A DNA stretch of 64,000 nucleotides from CBDHDJ01 sp965261645 (lineage in GTDB: Bacteria; Pseudomonadota; Alphaproteobacteria; SHVV01). Under the pieces are notes generated by a model. That model saw nothing but the letters and a program-made list of their open reading frames with translations. It was not told the origin of the DNA and searched no databases. The DNA lies in assembly GCA_965261645.1 (NCBI GenBank), contig CBDHDJ010000002.1, positions 434,001-498,000 on the forward strand, read 5' to 3'. Below, one piece after another: positions 1 to 8,516 of the stretch (positions are counted from its first letter, which is position 1; the number at the start of each line of letters is the position of its first letter). The translations under genes and the position numbers were made by a program.

Positions 1-639
1 TCCCTCCGAGATGTTGATGTCCGATTGCCGTTCGCCCTCGGAAACATTGATCGTCGCCAGCCGCTCCGCGTCGGCCCTGGTGATCTCCGCGCGCTTTTCG
101 CGCTCCGCCTCCATTTGTTTTTCGAGCGTATGAACGACATTTGCCGACGGTGTGATGTTCATCAGTTCGTAGCGCAGGATCTTCACGCCCCACGGATCGG
201 ATGCCTTGTCGATTTCGCGGACGATTGAATTGTTCAGCGTTTCGCGTTCCGAGAATGTCTGACCCAAGGTGAGCTTGCCGACCTCCGACCGCATGGTGGT
301 CTGCGCCAGGTTGACCGCCGCGCGCCGGTAGTCCTCAATGCCGTAACTCGCGCGCGCCGCATCCATCACCTGCAGATACACCAGCCCGTCCACCTCGACT
401 TGGATATTGTCGCGCGTGATGCAGCTTTGCGGCGGGATGTCGATGACCTGTTCGCGGGTCTCGTGCCGGTACGCGATGCGGTCGAAAAAGGGGATGAGAA
501 AATGTATCCCCGGCACATAGACCGATCGGAATTTACCCAGCCTCTCGATCGCGCAGGCCTCCCGCATCGGTACGATCACAACGGTTTTCCAAACGATGAA
601 AAAGACGATAAGCAGAAAAATGGTCAGCGCTGTCAGCAT
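1..639 (-). CDS. SPFH/Band 7 (stomatin/paraslipin-like) membrane protein, partial at the window edge
   Basis: The reading frame is open from the ATG at 637-639 to the window edge, giving 213 residues with the C-terminus missing. An N-terminal hydrophobic segment (about residues 2-22) is followed by a Band 7 domain with the family hallmarks ERLGKFRSVYVPGIHFLIPF and LAQTTMRSEVGKLTLGQTFS, then a charged helix (EKQMEAEREKRAEITRADAE) typical of the coiled-coil arm. Known SPFH proteins oligomerise at the inner membrane and pair with NfeD proteins. An nfeD gene lies immediately upstream in the same direction, 48 bp away, so an nfeD-SPFH operon is likely. QmcA/paraslipin subfamily is an inference. 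Confidence 0.9.
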   Translation of the reverse strand, partial: MLTALTIFLLIVFFIVWKTVVIVPMREACAIERLGKFRSVYVPGIHFLIPFFDRIAYRHETREQVIDIPPQSCITRDNIQVEVDGLVYLQVMDAARASYGIEDYRRAAVNLAQTTMRSEVGKLTLGQTFSERETLNNSIVREIDKASDPWGVKILRYELMNITPSANVVHTLEKQMEAEREKRAEITRADAERLATINVSEGERQSDINISEG

Positions 640-687
640 TCAGGATTCACTTTCACGATTGCGTGCCGCGACGCGCGGCGCTACGCC

Positions 688-1143
688 TCAAAGTCCAATG
701 ATTACGTCCTCGTCTACGGCTTCGACGATCCAGATGAGATTGTCCCGTGCGATCATCCGGGCGCGGTCTCCCTTGTTCAGCGTGTGTTCGTAACAGGTCG
801 CGGGCCAAGTCGAACCGCGGAAATGAATGCGGCCCTCCGCCGCATTCTCGATCGTCTCGGCGACCTCCACGATAGTGCCGTAGGCATCGGCGTCTTCGTC
901 GGTTGATTGCCAGCTCTGGTCGCCCGGCATCATGCGCTGGACCAACCCCCGCAGGCTGACCAGCAGCAACAACGAGAGGATAAACCAGGCGGTGAAAGCG
1001 GCCATATGGCCATCGACGAAACCGGCCCAAATCAACAGACAGACCAGCAAAGCCGCGATACCCAGAAAAACGACTACACCGCCCGGGATCACAAATTCGA
1101 GGACGATAAGGACCACACCGGCCGCAAGCCAATAGATCAGCAT
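688..1143 (-). CDS. NfeD family membrane protein
   Basis: This encodes a 151-residue protein starting at the internal ATG (1141-1143). A longer frame reaches 1215, but its extra 24 residues are charged and unlike the family, and the hydrophobic N-terminus starts at MLIYWLAAGVV. Three membrane helices (about 3-20, 24-45, 48-70) precede a soluble C-terminal OB-like domain with the repeated GxI/IxF pattern (YGTIVEVAETI, EGRIHFRGSTW). Short NfeD proteins of this layout are encoded with SPFH proteins and are thought to regulate or anchor them. The partner SPFH gene follows downstream, which supports the call. Confidence 0.88.
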   Translation of the reverse strand: MLIYWLAAGVVLIVLEFVIPGGVVVFLGIAALLVCLLIWAGFVDGHMAAFTAWFILSLLLLVSLRGLVQRMMPGDQSWQSTDEDADAYGTIVEVAETIENAAEGRIHFRGSTWPATCYEHTLNKGDRARMIARDNLIWIVEAVDEDVIIGL

Positions 1144-1334
1144 GTCGTCTCGGCTTTGATTACCGGAATGTCCATGTTGAGCGCCGTCGCCTGGAAAGAG
1201 TGTCCGACCGAGCATCCCATTTGCCGAGGGAATTAACGATCATTCGTGACCATAACCCGAATCGGGAGTGCGATTAGTGGATTGATTCCAACGTTTGGAA
1301 CCCTCTGTTGGCGTTGACGTGTTATTCGGCGGGC

Positions 1335-2118
1335 GGTGTCAGACAAAAATGGATTGATGAGCAGATGGGGCATCCATAGTTTTGCCGGATGCGAAATCCC
1401 TTCCGCTACTTCAACAGTTCGCCCGAGGTCATCCGCCTCGCAGTGATGATGTATATTCTCTATCCGCTGTCGCTGAGGCAGGTCGAAGATCTGTTGTTCG
1501 AGCGCGGGATCGACCTCTGCCACGAGACGGTGCGGTTTTGGTGGAACCGCTTCGGTCCGATGTTTGCCGCCGAGATCCGCAAGCGGCGCGTGCGGAACGG
1601 GTCGTATTCCCGCTGGCGCTGGCACCTGGACGAGGTTTTCGTGAGGATCAATGGCGAGACGCATTATCTCTGGCGGGCGGTTGATCACGAGGGTGAAGTG
1701 CTCGAGGTTTTTGCCACGAAACGGCGGGATCGCAGGGCTGCGCTCAAGTTTCTAAAGCACGCGATGAAACGCTATGGCCGGTCGCAGTCTATCGTCACGG
1801 ACCGGCTTCGGTCATACCGTGCGGCGATGAATGTGATCGGTAATGCGGCCGCCCAGACCTGCGGTCGTTGGCTCAACAACCGGGCGGAAAACTCACACCA
1901 GCCGTTTCGAAGGCGGGAAGGGGCGATGGCGCGGTTCAGAGACATCAAGACCCTGCAGAAATTCGCCTCCGTCCACGCCTCGATCCACAACTACTTCAAC
2001 CACCAACGCCATCTCAACCGTCGCGACATTTTTAAACAGGACAGAGCCACCGCCTTGGCCGAGTGGCGTCAACTCGCGGCCTGACAGTCCAGGATTGTAG
2101 GTTCTACAGGTCTGACCC
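1335..2118 (+). mobile_element. IS6-family insertion sequence (IS240-type), approximate ends
   Basis: The element is about 0.78 kb around the transposase at 1389-2084. Weak terminal inverted repeats share the core GTCAGAC: ggtgtcagac at 1335-1344 and gtctgaccc at 2110-2118. The size matches IS6 elements. I see no clear 8-bp target duplication. The ends are an inference from these short repeats, and the right end almost abuts the next element (IS1111-type). Confidence 0.55.
1389..2084 (+). CDS. IS6-family DDE transposase (IS240-like)
   Basis: The 231-residue length is typical of IS6 transposases. An N-terminal zinc-ribbon/HTH-like region (RQVEDLLFERGIDLCHETVR) precedes an RNase H-like DDE domain. 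The visible catalytic residues are D in WHLDEVFVRING, D in IVTDRLRSY and E in NNRAENSHQP. These proteins catalyse replicative transposition and cointegrate formation. The frame is intact, so it may be active. It is not the same element as the IS6 copies at 7.6 and 28.6 kb, whose transposases are clearly different. Confidence 0.9.
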   Translation: MRNPFRYFNSSPEVIRLAVMMYILYPLSLRQVEDLLFERGIDLCHETVRFWWNRFGPMFAAEIRKRRVRNGSYSRWRWHLDEVFVRINGETHYLWRAVDHEGEVLEVFATKRRDRRAALKFLKHAMKRYGRSQSIVTDRLRSYRAAMNVIGNAAAQTCGRWLNNRAENSHQPFRRREGAMARFRDIKTLQKFASVHASIHNYFNHQRHLNRRDIFKQDRATALAEWRQLAA

Positions 2119-2209
2119 AGTTAGTCTGATGGTATGGACGCCCCCTTTTCGGCGTCGAGTGCGCCAGAATGGAGTTTGGTTTGAACTCCAGACAGAGGGA
2201 GCGTCCACG

Positions 2210-3229
2210 ATGGATATTACAACAATCGGTTTTGATCTGGCAAAGACGGTGTTCCAGGTTCACGGTGCTGATGGTGAGGGGCGAGCGGTACTACGGCGGA
2301 AGCTGCGCCGCGGGAAGGTGTTGGCGTTCTTCGCCGGATTGCCATCCTGTCTTGTCGGCATGGAGGCCTGCGCCTCTGCGCACTATTGGGCTCGGGAGCT
2401 GCAGGCACTCGGGCACAAAGTGCGGCTGATCCCGCCTCAATACGTACGTCCCTTCGTCAAGACGAACAAGAACGACGCGGCGGATGCGGAAGCGATCTGC
2501 GAGGCGGTGACGCGTCCGACGATGCGCTTTGCACCGGCGAAAAGCGCCGAGCAGCAATCGGTTCTGATGCTGCACCGGGCCCGTGAGTTGCTGGTCCGTC
2601 AACGCACCATGGTGATCAATGCGCTGCGCGGCCACTGTGCGGAGCTCGGACTGATCGTCGCTCAAGGGGCGTCGAGGGTGGAGGAACTGGTTGCCATCAT
2701 CGAAGATCCGGGTGATGAGCGACTGCCCCCTCTGGCGCGCGAGGCGCTCGGCTCCCTGGTTGAGCAGCTCTGTTCTGCTCAGGCCCGGATCAAGCAGCTG
2801 GAGGCGACACTTATGGCATGGCACCGATCCAACCAGGCGAGCCGCCGGCTTGCGACGATCCCCGGCGTCGGTGTCATCACCGCGACGGCGCTGGTCGCGA
2901 CGATCGGAGATGGCGCGCAGTTCCGCTCGGGCCGACAGCTCTCGGCCTGGCTCGGTCTGGTGCCCCGACAACACTCGAGTGGCGGCAAGGACAGGCTGGG
3001 GCGGATATCGAAGCGCGGGGATGGCTACATAAGGCGCTTGCTCGTGCATGGTGCGCGAAGCGTGCTGCGCTGGCGACGCGCCAAGCCGGGCACGCGTCCC
3101 GGCTGGAGCGACCAGCTCCTGGCGCGGCGGCCGACAAACGTCGTGCTGGTCGCCATGGCCAATAAGACAGCCCGCGTCGCCTGGGCACTGCTCAGATACG
3201 AGCGTATCTACCGACCGGCGCACGCCTGA
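2210..3229 (+). CDS. IS110-family (IS1111 group) DEDD transposase
   Basis: This is a 339-residue recombinase. The start is taken at 2210 (MDITTIGFDLAK) because the family begins there; the open frame extends to 2063 without homology. The N-terminal RuvC-like DEDD domain shows D9 (GFDLAKTVFQVH), E in VGMEACAS and the DxxD in NKNDAADAEAI. The C-terminal Tnp_20 domain has IPGVGVITATALVATIGD and RQHSSGGKDRLGRISKRGD, with the conserved Ser region. Known IS110 recombinases are directed by a structured RNA that pairs with donor and target DNA. The frame is intact. Confidence 0.93.
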   Translation: MDITTIGFDLAKTVFQVHGADGEGRAVLRRKLRRGKVLAFFAGLPSCLVGMEACASAHYWARELQALGHKVRLIPPQYVRPFVKTNKNDAADAEAICEAVTRPTMRFAPAKSAEQQSVLMLHRARELLVRQRTMVINALRGHCAELGLIVAQGASRVEELVAIIEDPGDERLPPLAREALGSLVEQLCSAQARIKQLEATLMAWHRSNQASRRLATIPGVGVITATALVATIGDGAQFRSGRQLSAWLGLVPRQHSSGGKDRLGRISKRGDGYIRRLLVHGARSVLRWRRAKPGTRPGWSDQLLARRPTNVVLVAMANKTARVAWALLRYERIYRPAHA

Positions 3230-3468
3230 CCAGATGGGATAACCGGGCGCCAACTTGCGAGGGTAACGACGATTTGATGGCGAAACAGGGCTCCACCCGA
3301 GATCGGCCAAACCCGAGGCATTGTCAGAGCATCAAGCTCGTTAGTCTGACTGGGCGCCGATCTCTCGGATTCCATCAGGGCCAGCGGTCAGTGTACCGCA
3401 GCGAAAAGGCCGGATACATGACTGCAAGCTCTACCGCCGTTTCAAATCGGTTTTCCCCTTGCAACACC
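3230..3468 (+). ncRNA. candidate bridge/seek RNA region of the IS1111 element
   Basis: No reading frame occupies these 239 nt between the transposase stop and the right inverted repeat. In IS1111-group elements the guide RNA is encoded in this position (family knowledge). The decanucleotide GTTAGTCTGA at 3340-3349 also occurs at 2120-2129, just outside the left inverted repeat, as expected if an RNA guide loop matches the left flank. No RNA fold was computed, so boundaries are only the non-coding limits. Confidence 0.4.
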
Positions 3469-3482
3469 GGGGGCGTCCATAG

Positions 3483-3551
3483 ATGACAGCGCCGCGCGGC
3501 GAGATCGACACGCTCCTCACCGAGTACCAAGACGTAGAACGCCGCGAGCTA
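3483..3551 (+). other. short coding-like stretch between IS1111 and IS256, possibly prophage remnant
   Basis: An ATG at 3483 opens a frame reading MTAPRGEIDTLLTEYQ and onward until the IS256 inverted repeat. No family is recognised. It sits opposite a terminase fragment on the other side of the IS256, so it may come from the same phage region, but it is too short to prove. Confidence 0.2.
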
Positions 3552-4577
3552 TACCCGAAAGTTGGTGATGGGATGAGATGAGGGCGGCGTATCCTGGCGA
3601 TGTTGGAGTCGCCATTTTCCACGAAGGAGGGATACGCCATGAGAGAGGATACAGTCGTCCAGCTTCGCCAACCAGGATCATTTGAGGACGATCCGCTGAC
3701 GGGGGTTTTGCGTCTTGGTGCGCGGCGTTTACTTGGGCAAGCGGTGGCGGCGGAAGTTGCCGGTTTTGTCGAGGCGTATGCGCATCTGACGGACTCGGCC
3801 GGCCGCCGTCGGATCGTACGCCACGGGCATTTGCCGGAGCGCGAGATCCAGACCGGCATTGGTCCGGTTGCGGTGCGCTGTCCCAGGGTGCGCGACCGAG
3901 GCGCCGGCGAGACGGGGCCGCGGGTTCGCTTCACCTCACGGATCTTGCCTCCCTATCTCAGGCGCGCCAAGTCGATCGAGGAACTCCTGCCCTGGCTTTA
4001 TCTGAAGGGCATCTCCACGGGCGATTTCTGCGCGGCGCTTGCGGCGCTCTTGGGGCCCGAGGCGCCGGGGCTCTCGGCCTCGACCATTGCCCGCCTCAAG
4101 GAGGTCTGGCAAGGCGAGCTGGAGCATTGGCAACGGCGCGATCTCTCGGCCAAGCGTTATGTCTACTTCTGGGCCGAGGGCGTCTACTTCTCACCACGGC
4201 TCGACCATGACAAGCAATGCATGTGCGTGATCATCGGTGCCGACGAGCTGGGCCGCAAGGAGCTGCTGGCGATCGCCGACGGCTACCGGGAGAGCGCCCA
4301 GTCCTGGCGCGAAGTGCTGCTCGATCTCAAGCGCCGCGGCCTGGCGATTGCGCCCGAGCTGGCCACCGGCGACGGGGCGCTCGGTTTCTGGAAAGCCTTG
4401 CGCGAGGTCTACGGGACGACGCGCGAGCAGCGCTGTTGGGTGCACAAGACCGCCAACGTGCTCAACAAGCTCCCGAAGTCCGTCCAGCCACGCGCCAAGC
4501 AGCACCTACAGGACATCTGGATGGCCGAGACCCGCGCGGTGGCCGAGAAGGCCTTCGACTTCTTCCTCGAGGCCTAT

Positions 4578-6021
4578 CAGCCCGTTGATTAAGTCGGCGC
4601 CGTCTGATTCTCTGGTTCCCTGATTTGCAGGGGGATTTGCCGATGGCGATGGGACGGCAGAAGGATGGTCAGGGGGACCTGATGGTGAGCTGGTCGGAGA
4701 TGCCGCGCTCTCCGGGTCATGTGTTTTATGACCGCTTGCAGTCGGTGCTGATCGAGGGCGGCTTCGACGCCTTTGCCGAGGCGAGCTGCCGGCCTTATTA
4801 CGCGGTCCGGATGGGCGCGCCCTCGGTGCCGCCCGGGCGCTATTTCCGGATGCACCTGGTGGGCTACTTTGAGGGCATCGACAGCGAGCGCGGTCTGGAG
4901 TGGCGCTGCTCGGACTCGCTTTCGCTGCGGGCGTTCCTGCGACTGGGGAGCCGTGATCGGGTACCGGACCATTCCTGGCTGTCACGGAGCCGCACGCGCC
5001 TGCCCCATGAAGTCCACGCGGCGGTCTTCGACTGGGTTCTGGTGCTGATCGCCGAGGCGGGGCTGATCAAGGGCGAGCGCATCGGCGTCGATGCCTCGAC
5101 CATGGAGGCCAACGCGGCGCTGCGGAACATCGTGCGGCGCGACAACGGCGAAGGCTACCGGGAGATGCTGGAGCGCCTGGCCCGGGAAAGCGGGGTCGAG
5201 ACACCCACGGCCGAGGACCTGGCGCGTCTGGACCGGAAGCGCAAGGGCAAGAAGCTTTCCAACACGGATTGGGTTTCGAAGAGCGACCCCGAGGCCAAGA
5301 TCACCAAGATGAAGGACGGCACGACGCATCTGGCCTACAAGCCCGAGCACGCGGTGGATCTGGACACCGGCGCGGTGGTGGCGGCCGAGCTGCACCCGGC
5401 CGATGAGGGCGACACCACGACGCTTTCCAAGACCCTGGCGAAGGCCGAGGCAAACCTCGAGGCGGTGGATGCGGCACCGACATCGGAGGACCCGGCCGAA
5501 TGCGTCGCCGACAAAGGTTATCACTCACGGGCGGTCTTGAGGGCTCTGAACGACAGTCCCTGGAAGACCCGGATCGCGGCGCCCAAGCAGACCGGCTTTT
5601 CGCGCTGGCACGGTGATGAGGCGGCGCGGCGCGCGGTCACCAATAACCGTGCGCGGCTCAAGTCCGGGGTCGCCCGCGAGGCCTTCAAGCTGCGCGCCGA
5701 GATCGTCGAGCGCTGCTTTGCCCACAACCTCGATCGTGGCGGCATGCGACGAACCTGGCTGCGCGGGCGAGAGAATGTGCACAAGCGATACCTGCTCCAC
5801 GTCGCCGGCCACAATCTATCGTTACTGATGCGCCAGCTCATCGGCGCCGGCACCCCGCGGGAGGCCGTGGCGGGCGGATATGGCGGTATTTTCGTTCTGC
5901 TCACGCCCACCGGGGCCATGCTGGTGGCACGGGGGGGCTCGCAAAGCGGCCAGACGGCTTTCGCCGCCGCATTCCTCATCTGGGAGTGAGAGCCGGAAAA
6001 AGCCACTTAATCAACGGGCTG
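4578..6021 (+). mobile_element. 1444-bp IS5/IS1182-like element, copy 1
   Basis: The ends are CAGCCCGTTGATTAAGT and its exact complement, giving a perfect 17-bp inverted repeat. The element is flanked by a 4-bp direct repeat CTAT (4574-4577 and 6022-6025) inside an IS256 transposase gene. A second copy of identical length lies at 44193-45636 with a different 4-bp duplication, and the two encode identical proteins. Recent activity is inferred from that identity. Confidence 0.92.
4643..5989 (+). CDS. DDE transposase of the 1444-bp IS (IS5/IS1182 superfamily)
   Basis: The start is the ATG at 4643, with AGGGGGA seven bases upstream; a TTG at 4625 would extend it by six residues. The 448-residue product has a DUF772-like N-terminus (GRYFRMHLVGYFEGIDSERG, DHSWLSRSRTRLP). 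The RNase H-like core shows catalytic D in IGVDASTMEANAALRN, D in CVADKGYHSR and E in AEIVERCFAHNLDRGG. The frame is intact, and the same protein is encoded at 44258-45604. IS5 versus IS1182 assignment is not settled; the 4-bp duplication favours IS5-like behaviour. Confidence 0.88.
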   Translation: MAMGRQKDGQGDLMVSWSEMPRSPGHVFYDRLQSVLIEGGFDAFAEASCRPYYAVRMGAPSVPPGRYFRMHLVGYFEGIDSERGLEWRCSDSLSLRAFLRLGSRDRVPDHSWLSRSRTRLPHEVHAAVFDWVLVLIAEAGLIKGERIGVDASTMEANAALRNIVRRDNGEGYREMLERLARESGVETPTAEDLARLDRKRKGKKLSNTDWVSKSDPEAKITKMKDGTTHLAYKPEHAVDLDTGAVVAAELHPADEGDTTTLSKTLAKAEANLEAVDAAPTSEDPAECVADKGYHSRAVLRALNDSPWKTRIAAPKQTGFSRWHGDEAARRAVTNNRARLKSGVAREAFKLRAEIVERCFAHNLDRGGMRRTWLRGRENVHKRYLLHVAGHNLSLLMRQLIGAGTPREAVAGGYGGIFVLLTPTGAMLVARGGSQSGQTAFAAAFLIWE

Positions 6022-6374
6022 CTATGGCCCCAAGCACGACAAAGCGGTGGCCTGCCTGGCCAAGGACGGCGACGTGTTGCTCGCCTTCTACGACTTCCCG
6101 GCCGAGCACTGGAAGCACATTCGCACCACCAATCCCATCGAAAGCACCTTTGCGACCGTGCGCCTCAGGACCACCAAGACCAAGGGCTGCCTCAGCCGCA
6201 TGACGGCGCTCACCATGGTCTTCAAGCTGTGCCAGTCGGCCAGCAAGAAGTGGCGTCGCCTGGACGGCTCGCACCAGATCGCCGACATCATTCAAGGCGT
6301 CAAATTCAAGGACGGAGAAAAGCTAACCGAACGCGCCGCCTGAAACCTGCGTCACCAACTTTTGACAATAGCTC

Positions 6375-6617
6375 GAGATCGGCAGCCTCCAGTTCTCGGC
6401 ACAATACCAGCAGAGCCCCGTTCCGCCCGAAGGCAACCTCGTCAGGCGCGGCTGGCTCAAGACCTATGACACAGCGCCCTCCCACGATGCCGGCCCCGGG
6501 ATCAAGATCGCACAAAGCTGGGACATCGCGACGACGACCGATGAGCGCAATGACTGGTCGGTCTGCACCACCTGGGCCATCAAGAAAAAGGACTTCTATC
6601 CGTGCCTATCCGGTTAA
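6375..6617 (+). pseudogene. phage terminase large subunit (TerL) fragment
   Basis: This frame has no start and abuts the IS256 right end. It reads EIGSLQFSAQYQQSPVPPEG, then QSWDIATTTDERNDWSVCTT and WAIKKKDFYP, before a stop. The QYQQ-P and SWD-(A)-T..ND.SVCTTW pattern is characteristic of the nuclease part of phage terminases, where the Asp coordinates metal. The rest of the roughly 450-residue protein is missing on both sides, so this is a remnant of a destroyed prophage. No other phage genes are recognisable next to it. Confidence 0.75.
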
Positions 6618-6931
6618 CGCACACACCCACAACATGTAGTGTTGCGGTGATAGAAAATTCCGGGACATCAGATCTTGAAGGAATTGTAGAGTTCGAGTGC
6701 CGGATTATTCACAAATAACTCTGGGAACTGGTTTTCAAGGTCGCTCAATACGTCATATGGAGCACGTCGGTTGAGAACCACACACCTGCGTGTCGCTTCG
6801 TCTTCGCTGCGGATCAGAGTGCGCAGGAGAGTAAACAGGAGCAGACGGGTTTTTCGCAACGATCCGCGCCAATATGGCGCTTTCTTCGGCTAGTGCCATC
6901 AATCGCTGAGGCGATGTCTTTTCATCAGGAG
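6618..6931. other. AT-richer intergenic stretch, no recognised gene
   Basis: The 314 bp between the TerL remnant and the IS256 fragment are visibly poorer in GC than their surroundings. A 63-residue frame on the minus strand (6668-6859; ending LFVNNPALELYNSFKI) is the only candidate. It has no recognised family and no clear ribosome binding site. I see no RNA gene. Confidence 0.3.
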
Positions 6932-7624
6932 TTATGCCCGATTTTGGGTGACGGCGTGATCAGGCGGCGGCGCGAGTTTTGGTTTCGTCGATCTGCATAC
7001 CGTCTTTGAATCTCACACCTTCGATGACCTTGGGCAACTGATTGTTTCCCATGAGCCGCCGCCAGGTCTTGCTGGCGGTGGTGATCAGCTTGAAGACCAT
7101 GGCCAGAGTTGTCCCGTGAGACAAGCAGCCCTTGGTGCGCACGGTGCGGTGGCGGACGGTAGCGAAGACGCTTTCGATTGGATTGGTCGTCCTGATATGC
7201 CGCCAGTGCTCGGCCGGGAAGTCGTAGAAGGCCAGCAAGGCGTCGCGGTCCTTTGTCAAGCAGGCGACGGCTTGGGGGTATTTGGCGTCGTACTTGGCGG
7301 CGAAAGTATTCATCGCCCTCTCGGCCTCGGCGCGGCCATCCGCCATCCAGATATCATGCAGGGCAGCTTTGGCGGCCGTTTGTCGCGACTTCGGCAGCTT
7401 GTTCAAGACATTGGCTGTCTTGTGGACCCAGCAGCGCTGGCGGCGGGTGTCGGGAAAGATCTCCTCCAGCGCCTTCCAGAAGCCCAGAGCGCCATCGCCG
7501 ATGGCGAGCTCGGGACCAATCGTGAGCCCGCGCCCGCGCAGGCATGCCAGCAACTCACGCCAGCTCTGGGCGCTCTCGCGCACCCCCGCCTGGAAGCCCA
7601 CGAGTTCCTTGCGTCCCTCCGGCG
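6932..7624 (-). pseudogene. IS256-family transposase, C-terminal fragment cut by IS6
   Basis: The coding part is 6960-7624 and lacks its N-terminal half. It retains GPELAIGDGALGFWKALEEI, CWVHKTANVLNKLPKSRQTA and FYDFPAEHWRHIRTTNPIES, which place it in the IS256/Mutator family. It is similar to, but clearly different from, the transposase at 3639-6343. The right end of the old element is near 6932, where CCCGATTTTGGGTGACGG resembles the other IS256 terminus. The 5' side ends exactly at the IS6 inverted repeat (7625), so the IS6 removed the rest, probably by an adjacent deletion. Confidence 0.85.
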
Positions 7625-8516
7625 GGCTCTGTTGCAAACCTGACGTAGGGGTGAGTCAGATCAGGACGACAACCGTGCTTTCGTCATGTTTCTGCGTTGG
7701 TCAGACGGTCCTGTAGCAACGCCACCGCCTCGGTCAGAGCGCACGGTCCGAGATCGAAGGCGCGCTCGACGATCCGGGCCTCGCCGACGATGCCGCCCTG
7801 GAGGGCGAACATCCCGGCCTGGCCCTTGCGCAGCGCGCGCATCACCTCGAAGCCCTTGATCGTGGCGTAGGCCGTCTTCAGCGTCTTGAACCCGCGCACG
7901 GGCCGGATCAGCAGCTTGAGCTTGCCGTGGTCGGCCTCGATGACGTTGTTGAGGTATTTCACCTGCCTGTGCCTCGTGTCCTTCGGGCACTTGCCCTCGG
8001 CCTTCAGCTCCGCGATGGCAGCGGCATAGGCCGGCGCCTTGTCGGTGTTGAGCACCTCGGGCTGCTCCCACTCTTTCAATCCTCTCAGCGCCTTGCCGAG
8101 AAATCGCTTCGCTGCCTTGGTGTTGCGGGTCGCCGAGAGGTAGAAATCGATCGTGTTCCCGAGCTTGTCCACCGCCCGGTACAGATACGCCCACTTGCCG
8201 CGGACCTTGATGTAGGTCTCGTCGACGCGCCAACTCCGCGACTGCGGCCGGCGCCACTGCCGGCGCAGACGTTTCTCCATCTCCGGCGCGAAACGCTGCA
8301 CCCAACGATAGATCGTGGAGTGGTCGACCGCGACGCCGCGCTCGGTCATCATCGCTTCGAGGTCGCGGTAGCTGATCGGATACCGGCAGTACCAGCGTAC
8401 GGCCCAGAGCACGATCTCCCCCCGGAAGTGACGTCCCTTGAAGTCGCTCATGCCTCAACCCCTCTCGGCAGATCACACAGACACGTCACCAAATAGCCGG
8501 ATTTTGCAACAGAGCC
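7625..8516 (-). mobile_element. IS6-family element, copy 1 (892 bp)
   Basis: Perfect 14-bp ends GGCTCTGTTGCAAA (7625-7638) and TTTGCAACAGAGCC (8503-8516) are the classical IS6 terminal repeats. The left flank is ctccggcg and the right flank is ctcccgag, so there is no true 8-bp duplication. It cuts an IS256 gene on one side and a group II intron on the other. Copy 2, in the opposite orientation, lies at 28609-29499. Confidence 0.93.
7684..8451 (-). CDS. IS6-family DDE transposase, copy 1
   Basis: This encodes 255 residues beginning MSDFKGRHFRGEIVLWAVRW. The DDE core is visible: D in WRVDETYIKVRGKWAYLYR, D in LNTDKAPAYAAAI and E in NNVIEADHGKLK. Relative to copy 2 it carries one extra base near the 3' end, so its tail reads LLQDRLTNAET instead of stopping after LLRTV. 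The change lies outside the catalytic core and may be neutral. These enzymes form cointegrates and adjacent deletions, which fits the truncated neighbours on both sides. Confidence 0.92.
   Translation of the reverse strand: MSDFKGRHFRGEIVLWAVRWYCRYPISYRDLEAMMTERGVAVDHSTIYRWVQRFAPEMEKRLRRQWRRPQSRSWRVDETYIKVRGKWAYLYRAVDKLGNTIDFYLSATRNTKAAKRFLGKALRGLKEWEQPEVLNTDKAPAYAAAIAELKAEGKCPKDTRHRQVKYLNNVIEADHGKLKLLIRPVRGFKTLKTAYATIKGFEVMRALRKGQAGMFALQGGIVGEARIVERAFDLGPCALTEAVALLQDRLTNAET

Larger units (their letters stand above)
2133..3481 (+). mobile_element. IS110-family (IS1111 group) insertion sequence
   Basis: A perfect 13-bp inverted repeat, TATGGACGCCCCC at 2133-2145 and GGGGGCGTCCATA at 3469-3481, brackets the transposase gene at 2210-3229. 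Subterminal inverted repeats of this size are characteristic of the IS1111 group, unlike other IS110 elements. The true ends lie a few bases outside these repeats. The 240-nt non-coding stretch after the gene is where this group encodes its guide RNA. Confidence 0.8.
3639..6343 (+). pseudogene. IS256-family transposase interrupted by IS insertion
   Basis: The start is the ATG at 3639, preceded by AAGGAGG at 3624-3630. The N-terminal part (3639-4577) carries RSWREVLLDL-type Mutator transposase sequence, including ATGDGALGFWKALREVYG and CWVHKTANVLNKLPKS. The C-terminal part (6026-6343) continues with FYDFPAEHWKHIRTTNPIES, the conserved IS256 signature, and ends at TERAA. The two halves join in frame once the inserted element is removed. 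The gene is non-functional as it stands. A related but distinct IS256 fragment lies at 6960-7624. Confidence 0.9.
3552..6369 (+). mobile_element. IS256-family element, split by a nested IS
   Basis: Imperfect terminal repeats flank the element. The left end around 3550-3570 contains AAAGTTGGTGA; the right end around 6351-6370 contains its complement TCACCAACTTT. The transposase inside is cut at residue position FFLEAY/GPKH by a 1444-bp IS (4578-6021). Removing that IS and one copy of the 4-bp duplication CTAT restores the frame across the junction. No clean 8-bp target duplication is visible around the IS256 itself. Confidence 0.75.

Noticed and set aside
1233..1688. Minus-strand frame across the IS6 transposase start
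   Set aside because: It overlaps the well-supported IS6 transposase and shows no family motif.
6668..6859. Small protein gene on the minus strand
   Set aside because: 63 residues with no recognised family, no clear ribosome binding site and AT-rich context; recorded only as content of the gap.
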